Assembly (NCBI RefSeq): GCF_029168315.1
Contig: NZ_JARGYD010000004.1
Coordinates: forward strand, 461,638 to 525,637
Length of the DNA: 64,000 nucleotides
Origin: Psychromarinibacter halotolerans
Lineage (GTDB): Bacteria > Pseudomonadota > Alphaproteobacteria > Rhodobacterales > Rhodobacteraceae
Direction of reading: 5' to 3'
Part shown: positions 23,454 to 31,826 of the stretch, piece after piece
Position numbering within the stretch: the stretch's first letter is position 1
Layout of the letters: each line of letters begins with the position of its first letter
Notes under the pieces: generated by a model
Databases searched by the model: none
The model's input: the letters and a program-made list of their open reading frames with translations, nothing else
Told to the model about the DNA's origin: nothing
Made by a program: the position numbers and the translations under genes

Positions 23454-26255
23454 ATGAGTTTCGCAAGCCGCCTGACCCGAACCCCGCGCCCTTTCGAGCC
23501 CGACCGCGCCCGCGAGGCCGAGGCGCTGCTGCCCGACCTTGCCCCCGAACTGAAGGCTTTGCTGGCCGGGACCGCTGGATGCAGCCCCTATCTTGGCGGC
23601 CTGATCGGCAAGGAACGCGCATGGCTGGAACAGGCCCTGTCCGGCAGCCCCGAAGACGCGCTGGCCGTGATCCTGTCCGATGCCGCCGCGCTGTCCGACG
23701 CCGAGGTCGGCCCCGGACTGCGGCGGGGCAAGCGCCGCGTCGCCCTGTTGGCGGCGCTGGCCGATCTGGGCGGCGTCTGGCCGCTGGAACGGGTGACTGG
23801 CGCGCTGACCGATTATGCCGACCTTGCCACCGACCGCGCCCTGAAAGCCGCCGTCGCCCGGCAGATCGCCCGCAAGAAACTTCCCGGCGCCACCGAAGAC
23901 GACATCGCCACGGCAGGCGGCGTGGTCGCGCTGGCGATGGGCAAGATGGGCGCGCACGAGCTGAACTATTCCTCGGACATCGACCTGATCGTCCTGTTCG
24001 ACGGCGACCGCTACGGCGACGCCGACTATCACGAGGCGCGCTCGGCGCTGGTGCGCGCCACCCGCGACATGGCGCAGACCCTGTCCGAGATCACCGCCGA
24101 GGGCTACGTGTTCCGCACAGACCTGCGGCTGCGCCCGGATGCCAGCGTGACGCCGGTCTGCCTGTCGATGGACGCGGCCGAAACCTATTACGAAAGCGTG
24201 GGCCGGACGTGGGAACGCGCGGCCTACGTCAAGGCACGCCCCTGCGCCGGCGACATCGCGGCGGGCGACGCATTCCTCGGGCGGCTGACCCCCTTCGTCT
24301 GGCGCAAGCACCTCGACTTCGCGGCGATCCAGGACGCGCACGACATGCGCCTGCGTATCCGCGCGCACAAGGGGCTGCACGGGCCGATCACGCTGGAAGG
24401 CCACAACATGAAGCTCGGGCGCGGCGGCATCCGCGAGATCGAGTTCTTCACCCAGACCCGCCAGATCATCGCGGGCGGACGCGACCCGTCGCTGCGGGTG
24501 CGCGGCACGGTCGAGGGGCTGGCGCGGCTGACCGACAAGGGCTGGGTCCCCGAAGACGCGCGCGACACGCTGACCGACTGCTACCGCTTCCACCGCGAGG
24601 TCGAACACCGGGTGCAGATGATCGCCGACGCCCAGACCCACAACCTGCCCGGCGACGCCGAGGGCTTCGACCGGCTCGCCGCCTTCATGGATCGCGACAC
24701 CGCCGACCTGCGCGCTGAACTGCACGACCGTCTATCCACCGTGCACGACCTGACCGAAGGCTTCTTCGCCCCGCAGGCGGCGGGCGACGCCCCAGACATG
24801 GGAGAGGGCGCACAAGAGATCGTCGACCGCTGGCGCAGCTACCCGGCGCTGCGGTCGGCCCGCGCGCAGGAAATTTTCGAGCGGCTGAAGCCCGACCTTC
24901 TGTCCGGCCTGTCCAAGGCCGACCGCCCGCGCGAGGCGCTGGAACAGTTCGACGGTTTTCTCCGCGGGCTGCCCGCCGGGGTGCAGGTCTTTGCCTTGTT
25001 CGAGGCGAACCCGCAGCTGATCGACTTGATCGTCGACATCGCCGCCACCGCGCCGGGGCTGGCGCACTACCTCGGGCGCAACGCGCAGGTGTTCGACGCG
25101 GTGATCGGAGGCGCCTTCTTCGCGGCATGGCCGGGGGTGGACGCGCTGACCGACGGGCTCGCGGCGGCGCTGGCGGCAGAGGACGACTATGAACGCAAGC
25201 TCGACGCGGCGCGGCGCTGGCAGAAGGAATGGCGCTTCCGCATCGGGGTGCATCACCTGCGCGGGGTGATCGACGCGGACGAGGCCGGGCGCCAGTACGC
25301 CGACCTCGCCGAGGCGGTGCTGCGCGCGCTTCAGGGGCCGGTGACGGCCGAGTTCGCGCGCAAGCACGGGGCGGCACCGGGCCGGGGTGCTGCGCTTGTG
25401 GGCATGGGCTCGCTGGGCGCGCGGCAGCTGTCGGTGACCTCCGATCTGGACGTGATCGTGATCTACGACCCGCTTGACCAGGACGCGTCCGACGGCCCGC
25501 GCCCCCTGACCGCGCCGACCTATTTCGCCCGGCTGACGCAGGCCTTCGTCACCGCCCTGACCGCCCCCACCGCCGAGGGGACGCTGTACGAGGTCGACAT
25601 GCGCCTGCGCCCGTCGGGGCGGCAAGGGCCGGTCGCGACGTCGCTCGAAGGGTTCCGCCGCTACCAGCAGACCGAGGCGTGGACATGGGAGCACATGGCG
25701 CTGACCCGCGCCCGTGTCCTGTTGGGCAACGCCACCCTGCGGTCCGAGATCGAGACATTCCGCACCGACCTGCTGGAAGAAAAGCACCCGCCCGCGAAAG
25801 TGCTGGAAGACGTGGCCGAGATGCGCCGCCGTCTGGCCGAGGCACACCCCGCCGAAGGCCCCTTCGCCACCAAGCGCGGCCACGGGCGGATGCAGGACAT
25901 CGACCTTCTGGCGCAGGCATCCGCACTGTTGTCCGGCAGCCCGGCCCGCACCACGCCGGATCAGCTTGCCGCCGGGCCCGGGATCGGCTGGTTGACCCCC
26001 GGCGAGGTCGAGGTCCTGACCCGTGCCCACGGTCTGTTCTGGCGGGTGCAGGCCGCGTCGCGTCTGCTGACGGGCGCGCAGCTGAAGGTCGAGGAACTGG
26101 GCGAGGGCGCGCAGGGCTTCCTGCTGCGGCAGGCGGGGGCTGAAAGCATCGACGCCCTCGCGGCGGAACTCGCCGACTGCGCCGACGCGGCGGACCGGAT
26201 CATCGGGGACGCCCTTGGACGCCTCCCGACCGGATCGGCTGAGCCCGCGCCATGA
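23454..26255 (+). CDS. glnE: Bifunctional glutamine-synthetase adenylyltransferase/deadenylase
   Basis: A 933-residue enzyme that adds AMP to, or removes it from, GlnA in response to PII (GlnB) and glutamine. Two nucleotidyltransferase domains are visible: the N-terminal deadenylase with SSDIDLIVLFD (about residue 173) and RTDLRLRPD, and the C-terminal adenylyltransferase with SDLDVIVIYD (about residue 664) and VDMRLRPSG. Length agrees with the family (about 930-980). The start MSFASRL is chosen because the upstream in-frame sequence overlaps the SnoaL-like gene. A 94-residue unknown gene overlaps the stop by 4 nt. Confidence 0.96.
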   Translation: MSFASRLTRTPRPFEPDRAREAEALLPDLAPELKALLAGTAGCSPYLGGLIGKERAWLEQALSGSPEDALAVILSDAAALSDAEVGPGLRRGKRRVALLAALADLGGVWPLERVTGALTDYADLATDRALKAAVARQIARKKLPGATEDDIATAGGVVALAMGKMGAHELNYSSDIDLIVLFDGDRYGDADYHEARSALVRATRDMAQTLSEITAEGYVFRTDLRLRPDASVTPVCLSMDAAETYYESVGRTWERAAYVKARPCAGDIAAGDAFLGRLTPFVWRKHLDFAAIQDAHDMRLRIRAHKGLHGPITLEGHNMKLGRGGIREIEFFTQTRQIIAGGRDPSLRVRGTVEGLARLTDKGWVPEDARDTLTDCYRFHREVEHRVQMIADAQTHNLPGDAEGFDRLAAFMDRDTADLRAELHDRLSTVHDLTEGFFAPQAAGDAPDMGEGAQEIVDRWRSYPALRSARAQEIFERLKPDLLSGLSKADRPREALEQFDGFLRGLPAGVQVFALFEANPQLIDLIVDIAATAPGLAHYLGRNAQVFDAVIGGAFFAAWPGVDALTDGLAAALAAEDDYERKLDAARRWQKEWRFRIGVHHLRGVIDADEAGRQYADLAEAVLRALQGPVTAEFARKHGAAPGRGAALVGMGSLGARQLSVTSDLDVIVIYDPLDQDASDGPRPLTAPTYFARLTQAFVTALTAPTAEGTLYEVDMRLRPSGRQGPVATSLEGFRRYQQTEAWTWEHMALTRARVLLGNATLRSEIETFRTDLLEEKHPPAKVLEDVAEMRRRLAEAHPAEGPFATKRGHGRMQDIDLLAQASALLSGSPARTTPDQLAAGPGIGWLTPGEVEVLTRAHGLFWRVQAASRLLTGAQLKVEELGEGAQGFLLRQAGAESIDALAAELADCADAADRIIGDALGRLPTGSAEPAP

Positions 26256-26536
26256 CCGCGCCCGATCTCGATCCGGCCGGGCTGATCCGCGAATCCTACC
26301 GGATCGCGGGCATCACCGCCCCCGAATGCCGTGCGATCTTCATGGACTGGGCGCTCCGGCTGCCCGACCGCACCGATGTCGCGGCAGCGGCGGCCGAGAT
26401 GCTGAAACGGTACGGCGAACCCGGTCACCCGATGACCGCCATCCTGTCAGAGGCGCTCGGCCCCGGGGACGGCCCCGGTCACAGTCCCGGTCATAGGCCC
26501 CGCCGCCGCGGCGGCGCCCTCGGCCGCCGGCGCTGA
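26252..26536 (+). CDS. Hypothetical protein, 94 residues, translationally coupled to glnE
   Basis: Starts in ATGA overlap with the glnE stop, a strong sign of coupled translation. The first about 70 residues look helical and contain SYRIAGITAPECRAIFMDWALRL; the tail is basic and low-complexity (GPGHSPGHRPRRRGG). Not recognised. It ends just before a dispersed hairpin repeat. Confidence 0.6.
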   Translation: MTAPDLDPAGLIRESYRIAGITAPECRAIFMDWALRLPDRTDVAAAAAEMLKRYGEPGHPMTAILSEALGPGDGPGHSPGHRPRRRGGALGRRR

Positions 26537-26541
26537 CCGCG

Positions 26542-26600
26542 TCTTCTTCTCTTCCAAAATACCTCGGGGGAGCCGCGCAGCGGCGGGGGCAGCGCCCCCA
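26542..26600 (+). repeat. Dispersed hairpin element, copy A
   Basis: TCTTCTTCTCTTCCAAAA, then TACCTCGGGGGAG, then stem CCGC-GCAG-CGG and GGGGGCAGCGCCCCC. Lies between convergent genes and may terminate both. Near-identical elements are at 46084-46144 and, reversed, at 35893-35954. Confidence 0.75.
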
Positions 26601-26602
26601 AT

Positions 26603-26854
26603 TCACCGCTTCCGCGTCCGCCGCGCCGCCAGCCATGCCCGAAAATCGGCGACGTCCACCGCCGCCACTGCGATGCCCAACGGCAGCATCCACAACCCAA
26701 GGACCGGAAGGAAGGCGAACACACCGCCGATCATCAGCAGCAGGCCGACCACCAGCCGCATCCCCGGCGGCAGATGGCGGCGCGCCCACCGCTGGCCGCG
26801 CAGCACGATGGCCCGTGCCATGCGCAGCGCCCGCCTCAGTCTTTCGCGGATCAT
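26603..26854 (-). CDS. Small membrane protein, 83 residues
   Basis: A basic N-terminus with many arginines is followed by two close hydrophobic segments (about residues 33-50 and 53-68) broken by GLWMLPLG, and a basic tail ARRTRKR. No named function is recognised. Its start overlaps the stop of the SnoaL-like gene by 4 nt, so it is the third gene of an operon behind the GlcD-type oxidase. Confidence 0.6.
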   Translation of the reverse strand: MIRERLRRALRMARAIVLRGQRWARRHLPPGMRLVVGLLLMIGGVFAFLPVLGLWMLPLGIAVAAVDVADFRAWLAARRTRKR

Positions 26855-27297
26855 CTGTAGTCCTGCGGTTTCAATCCTGTCTCGTCCGCAAGCTGGGTCT
26901 CGGCGCCGGGGACGATGTCGGTGTTCTGTGCGGTGACGCAACGCCAGCCCTCGGCGGTTCGTTGCATTACGAAGCAGATAATCGTGCTCCGCCGCCCGGC
27001 GGCGCCCCCGCCAGGGCGGCGTTGCCCGGTCAGCAGGAACCGGCAGTGCACCACCGCCACGTTGTCGCCCAGCCGCCGCAGTTTCACCCGCCCCGGCACC
27101 AGCCGGCTGTCCGCGAAGAACGATCCCAGCGCATAGCCGTGCGCCGCCTCGATGGCGGGGCGGTCCTCCCACCAGATGCCGACCACGTTCACGAAATCCG
27201 CGTCTTCGGCGAACAGAGCCGCCAGCGCACCCGCGTCGCGGGCCATCCACGCGCGGGCAAAGGCCGCCGGCATGTCCTCCGGCGACGTCAGGCTCAC
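26851..27297 (-). CDS. SgcJ/EcaC-type SnoaL-like (NTF2-fold) protein
   Basis: A 148-residue NTF2-fold protein: AFARAWMARDAGALAALFAE near the start, then DFVNVVGIWWEDR, and VHCRFLLTG in the sheet, the pattern of the SgcJ/EcaC family (DUF4440-like). Probably binds a small ligand; no catalytic role can be read. The start is taken as GTG at 27297, which overlaps the TGA of the upstream oxidase gene; ATG at 27273 is the alternative. Linkage with the flavin oxidase suggests a shared pathway. Confidence 0.7.
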   Translation of the reverse strand: MSLTSPEDMPAAFARAWMARDAGALAALFAEDADFVNVVGIWWEDRPAIEAAHGYALGSFFADSRLVPGRVKLRRLGDNVAVVHCRFLLTGQRRPGGGAAGRRSTIICFVMQRTAEGWRCVTAQNTDIVPGAETQLADETGLKPQDYR

Positions 27298-28667
27298 CTT
27301 GGTTTCACCATCTTGCCGGGGTTCAGGATGTTCTGCGGATCCATCGCCTGTTTCAGCGTGCCCATCACGTCCCAGGCCTCGCCGTGTTCCTCGGCCATGT
27401 AGTCCAGCTTGCCGGCCCCGATCCCGTGCTCCCCGGTTGAGGTGCCGCCCAGCCGCAGCGCGCGTTCCACCATGCGGTGCGCGATGGCCTTCGCCTCGGC
27501 GTGCTCTTTCGGATCGTCCTCCATGAACAGCAGGATGCAGTGAAAATTGCCGTCGCCGACGTGCCCCACGATGGGGCCGGGGATCGAGGCGGCGGCGACG
27601 TCGGCGCGGGTTTCTTCGACCGCTTCCGCCAGCTTCGAGATCGGCACGCAGATGTCGGTGACGATCGCGCGGGCGCCGGGACGCGAGGCAAGGCAGGCGA
27701 AATGCGCGTTGTGCCGCATCGTCCACAGCGCCTTGCGGTCCTCGGGCTGGGTCGCCCACTCAAAGCCGGTGGCGCCGAAGTCGTCGGCAATCTCGCGGAA
27801 CCGTTCGGCATCCTCGGCCACGCCCTGTTCCGAGCCGTGGAATTCCACCATCAGGTGCGGCGTCTCTGGCAGGGTGGACCCGGCATAGGCGTTGAACGCC
27901 GCCGCGACGGCGGGATCGACGAACTCGATCCGTGCCATCGGGATGCCCATCTGGATCGTCGCGATCACCGCGTTCACCGCCGCTTCCATGTCGTCGAAGG
28001 AACAGACGGCCGAGGACACCGCCTCGGGCTGGCCGTGCAGCTTCACCGTCATCTCGGTGACCAAGCCCAGCGTGCCTTCCGAGCCGACCATCAGCCCGGT
28101 CAGGTCGTAGCCCGCCGACGATTTCCGCGCCCGCGTTCCGGTGCGAATGATGCGGCCGTCGGCCAGCACGACCTCCATCGCCAGCACGTTGTCGCGCATC
28201 GTGCCATAGCGCACGGCGGTGGTGCCCGACGCACGGGTCATCGCCATGCCGCCCAGCGTCGCATTGGCGCCCGGATCGACCGAAAAGAACAGCCCCGTCG
28301 CGCGCAGTTCGACGTTCAGATCCTCGCGCGTGACACCGGGCTGAACGACCGCGTCCATGTCTTCCTGATTGACCTTCAGAACCTTGTTCATCCGAGCAAA
28401 ATCGACCGACACCCCGCCGGTCAGCGCCAGCGCGTGACCCTCCAGCGAGGTGCCGACGCCCCACGGCACCACCGGACAGCCGTGGCGGGCGCAGATCTTC
28501 ACGATCTCGGCCACTTCCTCGGCCGTCTCGGGATAGGCCACCGCATCGGGCGGGGTCAGCGGGAAGTGCGACTCCGAGCGCCCGTGCAGGTCCAGATCGG
28601 ACTTGGATCGGCTAAGCCGATTGCCTAGTAAGGTGGCCAACTCATCCACAGCCGCCGCGTTACGCAT
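27294..28667 (-). CDS. FAD-linked oxidase, D-lactate dehydrogenase / glycolate oxidase GlcD type
   Basis: A 457-residue PCMH-type flavoprotein that would oxidise a 2-hydroxy acid and pass electrons to a cytochrome or quinone. The FAD domain shows VVPWGVGTSLEGHAL (about residue 69), VDPGANATLGGM and SEGTLGLVTEMTVKLHG; the C-terminal part carries HVGDGNFH and GTSTGEHGIG, the conserved active-site region of this family. Length fits cytochrome-type D-lactate dehydrogenase. The start MRNAAAV follows GGGGATTTATT; ATG at 28688 is an alternative. No GlcE/GlcF partner is adjacent, so a single-subunit enzyme is more likely. Confidence 0.88.
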   Translation of the reverse strand: MRNAAAVDELATLLGNRLSRSKSDLDLHGRSESHFPLTPPDAVAYPETAEEVAEIVKICARHGCPVVPWGVGTSLEGHALALTGGVSVDFARMNKVLKVNQEDMDAVVQPGVTREDLNVELRATGLFFSVDPGANATLGGMAMTRASGTTAVRYGTMRDNVLAMEVVLADGRIIRTGTRARKSSAGYDLTGLMVGSEGTLGLVTEMTVKLHGQPEAVSSAVCSFDDMEAAVNAVIATIQMGIPMARIEFVDPAVAAAFNAYAGSTLPETPHLMVEFHGSEQGVAEDAERFREIADDFGATGFEWATQPEDRKALWTMRHNAHFACLASRPGARAIVTDICVPISKLAEAVEETRADVAAASIPGPIVGHVGDGNFHCILLFMEDDPKEHAEAKAIAHRMVERALRLGGTSTGEHGIGAGKLDYMAEEHGEAWDVMGTLKQAMDPQNILNPGKMVKPR

Positions 28668-28720
28668 AATAAATCCCCGGTCTCCCATTTGACCGGCCCT
28701 AGATAAAGGAAGTTGGACCG

Positions 28721-30472
28721 TTGCGGAACCGCTCAACGCCCCAAAATCCGCAGGGTTCGGCGGGCGGACGGGAAAGCGCCGAAGCCGAAGCCGACAGCGC
28801 GCCCTGGCTGGCGACACGGCTTGCCGCGTTGCGCGACAGCCTCCGCGAGACGGGCCGGGTCCTGCGCGAGAAGGGGCCGGGGCAGGTTCAATTCTGGTTC
28901 ATCGCGCTCGTTCTGGGCACCGCGGCCGGGTTGGTGGCGATGGTGTTCCGGCTGGCGATCACCGCGCTGCAGTCGGCGCTGTACGGCACCGACGATACGC
29001 TGCACATCCACACCTTCGCCCAGACCCTGCCGTGGTACTGGATCGTCCTGATCCCGATTGCGGGCGGGCTTGTCGTCGGGCTGCTGCTGGACCGCTTCAC
29101 CCGCGACGCCCGGGTCCGGTCGGTGTCCGACGTGATCCAGGGCGCGGCGCTGAACGACGGGCGGGTCGAGGTGAAAGAGGGGCTGGTTTCCGCCATCGCC
29201 TCGTGGATCACGCTGTCGTCGGGCGGCTCGTCAGGCCGGGAAGGGCCGGTGGTCCACTTGGCCGGGGTGCTGTCCACGTGGGTGTCGAACCGGATCGCGG
29301 CGGACGGTGTGACCGGACGCGACCTGCTTGGCTGTGCCGTCGCGGCGGCGGTCTCGGCCTCGTTCAACGCACCGATCGCCGGGGCGCTGTTCGCGATGGA
29401 GGTCATCCTGCGCCACTTCGCGGTGAACGCCTTCGCGCCCATCGTCATCGCCTCGGTCGCCGGAACGGTGGTCAGCCGACTGGCCTTCGGCGATGTCACG
29501 GAATTCAGCCTGTCCACCAACACCGCGCTGGAATTCTACGTCGAGCTTCCCGCCTACCTGATCCTCGGCCTGCTGTGCGGGCTGGTCGCGGTGACGCTGA
29601 TGCGGACGATCTTCTGGGCCGATGGCTTCGGTACGGCGATCCAGCAGCGCATCCGCCTGCCGCGCGCCCTGCGCCCGGCGCTGGCGGGCGGGCTGCTGGG
29701 CGGCATCGCCTGCTTCTTCCCGCATATCATCGGCGTTGGATACGAGACGACGACCGCCGCGCTGACCGGGCAGCTTCTGCTGTGGGAGGCGGTGGTCTTC
29801 GCGGTCATCAAGACGGCGGCTGTCGCGGTCACGATGGCGGGGCGGATGGGGGGCGGCATGTTCTCGCCCTCGCTGATGCTGGGGGCGCTGACCGGGCTGG
29901 CCTTCGGGCTGATCGCCACCGGGATCTTCCCGGACGTGTCAGGGTCGGAAACGGTCTATGCGCTGGCGGGGATGGGCGCGGTGGCGGCGGCAGTGCTGGG
30001 CGCGCCGATCTCGACCACGCTGATCGTGTTCGAACTGACGGGCGACTGGCAGACCGGCCTTGCGGTGATGGTCGCGGTGTCGATGTCCACCGCGCTGGCC
30101 AGCCGCATCGTGCAGCGGTCGTTCTTCCTGACCCAGCTGCACCGTCGGAACATCCACCTTGCCGCCGGCCCGCAAGCCTATCTTCTGTCGATGGTTCGGG
30201 TGGCCAGCCTGACCCGCGACACGACGGAAAAAGGCCCGGCGACGGAACAGGCGTGCTGGCAGTTGATCGAGCAGGGGATCTATGTCGACGGCGCCGCGAC
30301 GCTGGCCAGCGCGATGCCGGTGTTCGACAAGGGCGGCGTCGCGTTCCTGCCGGTGGTCACGCTGTGGTCTGACGGCCGCCCGCCCGAGCTGTTGGGCGCG
30401 CTGCACCACCTTGATGCGCTGAAGGCGTACAACTCGGCGCTGGCCGCTACCGCCGCCGAGGAACACAGGTAG
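28721..30472 (+). CDS. ClC-family chloride channel or H+/Cl- exchanger
   Basis: A 583-residue polytopic protein. Ion-path motifs are GSSGREGP (about residue 168, containing the gating glutamate) and GGMFSP (about residue 384). The helix region GAPISTTLIVFELTG is typical. About 120 residues after the membrane part resemble a degenerate CBS region. The start is a TTG at 28721 with AAGGAAG 8 nt upstream; no ATG lies before the conserved region. The N-terminal 40 residues are hydrophilic. Channel or antiporter cannot be decided from sequence. Confidence 0.9.
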   Translation: MRNRSTPQNPQGSAGGRESAEAEADSAPWLATRLAALRDSLRETGRVLREKGPGQVQFWFIALVLGTAAGLVAMVFRLAITALQSALYGTDDTLHIHTFAQTLPWYWIVLIPIAGGLVVGLLLDRFTRDARVRSVSDVIQGAALNDGRVEVKEGLVSAIASWITLSSGGSSGREGPVVHLAGVLSTWVSNRIAADGVTGRDLLGCAVAAAVSASFNAPIAGALFAMEVILRHFAVNAFAPIVIASVAGTVVSRLAFGDVTEFSLSTNTALEFYVELPAYLILGLLCGLVAVTLMRTIFWADGFGTAIQQRIRLPRALRPALAGGLLGGIACFFPHIIGVGYETTTAALTGQLLLWEAVVFAVIKTAAVAVTMAGRMGGGMFSPSLMLGALTGLAFGLIATGIFPDVSGSETVYALAGMGAVAAAVLGAPISTTLIVFELTGDWQTGLAVMVAVSMSTALASRIVQRSFFLTQLHRRNIHLAAGPQAYLLSMVRVASLTRDTTEKGPATEQACWQLIEQGIYVDGAATLASAMPVFDKGGVAFLPVVTLWSDGRPPELLGALHHLDALKAYNSALAATAAEEHR

Positions 30473-30548
30473 GCCGCGGACGGCCAACCGCCCCCGTGGG
30501 ACGGACCCACAGAGGCGGCAGACGCGATTGGCGGTGTCACGAAAGGGG

Positions 30549-31175
30549 TCAGAACCCCGAGTAGTTCGCGGGCACGCTCATCTCGGCGCGGATCGCGCGG
30601 GCAAGGTGGTCGACGATGCGCAACTTCTGGGTGCGGCCCGTCGCCTCGGCATTCGCCGCATCCGCGCCTTTCAGCGAGCGGAAGTTCAGCGATACGGGGT
30701 GCGGCGCCATCAGTTCGGCCCCGGTCCGGGCATCCCGCACCATCATGACCAGCTCGATCTCGTGCCAGCCGCCGACGGTGTAATAGGTCTTGGGCGTTAC
30801 CGCGTGGAACCGCTGAACCACCACGTCGATCACGACGGCGCGGCCACTGTTCATCGCGTGTGTACCGGCGGCAAAGCCGGCTTTCACCAAGGCGGCGACC
30901 TGTTCGTACCGGTCCCCCAGCGGGTCGCCGTGCCAGACGATGTCGGCCACGGGCTTGTAGGTGTTCTTTTCACTGACCTTGAGCGAGCGCGGGACCTGCA
31001 CGTTGATCTGCGCGATGTCGAACCGCGGCAGCGCGCTGGCGGCCACCGACGGCGGCTCGATCATGGTTTCGGACATCAGTCCGCGGGTCACGCTTTCCTG
31101 CGCGCAGGCAGACAGGCTTAACACGGCGCCAAGCGCCAGAACGATACGCGGGTTACGAAGTGCGGCGAGTATCAT
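30549..31175 (-). CDS. Rhodobacteraceae lipoprotein (DUF6778-like)
   Basis: A 208-residue lipoprotein: signal helix VLALGAVLSL and lipobox LSAC (Cys24). The mature part contains FDIAQINVQVPRSLKVSEKN and, in the middle, VVIDVVVQRFHAVTPKTYYTVGG. Probably periplasmic, membrane-anchored, of unknown role; I relate it to DUF6778 from the general pattern only. ATG at 31175 is preceded by an excellent AAGGAGG, so the upstream in-frame extension is not used. Convergent with the ClC gene. Confidence 0.72.
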   Translation of the reverse strand: MILAALRNPRIVLALGAVLSLSACAQESVTRGLMSETMIEPPSVAASALPRFDIAQINVQVPRSLKVSEKNTYKPVADIVWHGDPLGDRYEQVAALVKAGFAAGTHAMNSGRAVVIDVVVQRFHAVTPKTYYTVGGWHEIELVMMVRDARTGAELMAPHPVSLNFRSLKGADAANAEATGRTQKLRIVDHLARAIRAEMSVPANYSGF

Positions 31176-31250
31176 CTTCCACCTCCTTGGCCGGAATGGC
31201 CGTCCTCTGACGGGACCGGACATTGTTAACCAAGTGAGGCCAAAAAAAGA

Positions 31251-31275
31251 AAATCCCGGAGCCTTTCCGGGATTT
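31251..31275 (-). terminator. Intrinsic terminator for the 50-residue protein gene
   Basis: 10-bp perfect stem AAATCCCGGA / TCCGGGATTT with a 5-nt loop. Read on the minus strand it is followed by TCTTTTTTTG, so it ends transcription coming from the gene at 31400-31552. Confidence 0.75.
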
Positions 31276-31399
31276 GGGGACAACCATAGGGTGTATTTCG
31301 TTAACGAAACCCGCTGGTTACGGGGCCGGCGGCAAGGAAGGTCAACGCCGCGGGCCCGTCGGGCCGCCGAAAGTTCGGCGACCTTGCATCATCCGTGGA

Positions 31400-31552
31400 T
31401 CAGATGGTGCCGCGTTCGGTGCGCTTGAAGCCACCGCGGATCCAGCTGCCCATCTGGCGGAAGCCGCTGGCCATCGCCTGCGCTTGCATCCGGCGTGCTT
31501 CGCGTTCGATTTCCACGAAGTCGATGCGGCCCTGATCGTCGTACTTGCTCAT
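31400..31552 (-). CDS. Small protein of the RSP_7527 type, 50 residues
   Basis: A very short, highly charged protein beginning MSKYDDQGRIDFVEIEREAR, the typical opening of the RSP_7527 family of Rhodobacteraceae, with a basic Gly/Arg C-terminus. Function unknown; members are soluble or peripheral and predicted helical. ATG at 31552 follows AGGAAACGGTAAG. A strong terminator lies about 125 nt downstream, so it forms its own transcription unit. Confidence 0.75.
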   Translation of the reverse strand: MSKYDDQGRIDFVEIEREARRMQAQAMASGFRQMGSWIRGGFKRTERGTI

Positions 31553-31826
31553 CTTACCGTTTCCTGTGCTCGGTTTCGGGGCATTTCCGGCCGAATGCTG
31601 GGGCGGCCCCTGTTTTCCCTTGGTCCACAACCTAAGTCGCCCGACATTGAAGTTGCACAGACAATGCGGAATTTCCGCCATGCGCATGCTGCAACGCAGA
31701 ATGGGCGGGCGTCAGGGTCGCCGCACGACGCGGCGCCAACCTTGTTAGCGGTAACAAGACCTGATAGCCTTTCGCCGAGCCCGGAACCGGCCGTGCCGCG
31801 CGGCCATAGACAGGACGAACCCAGCC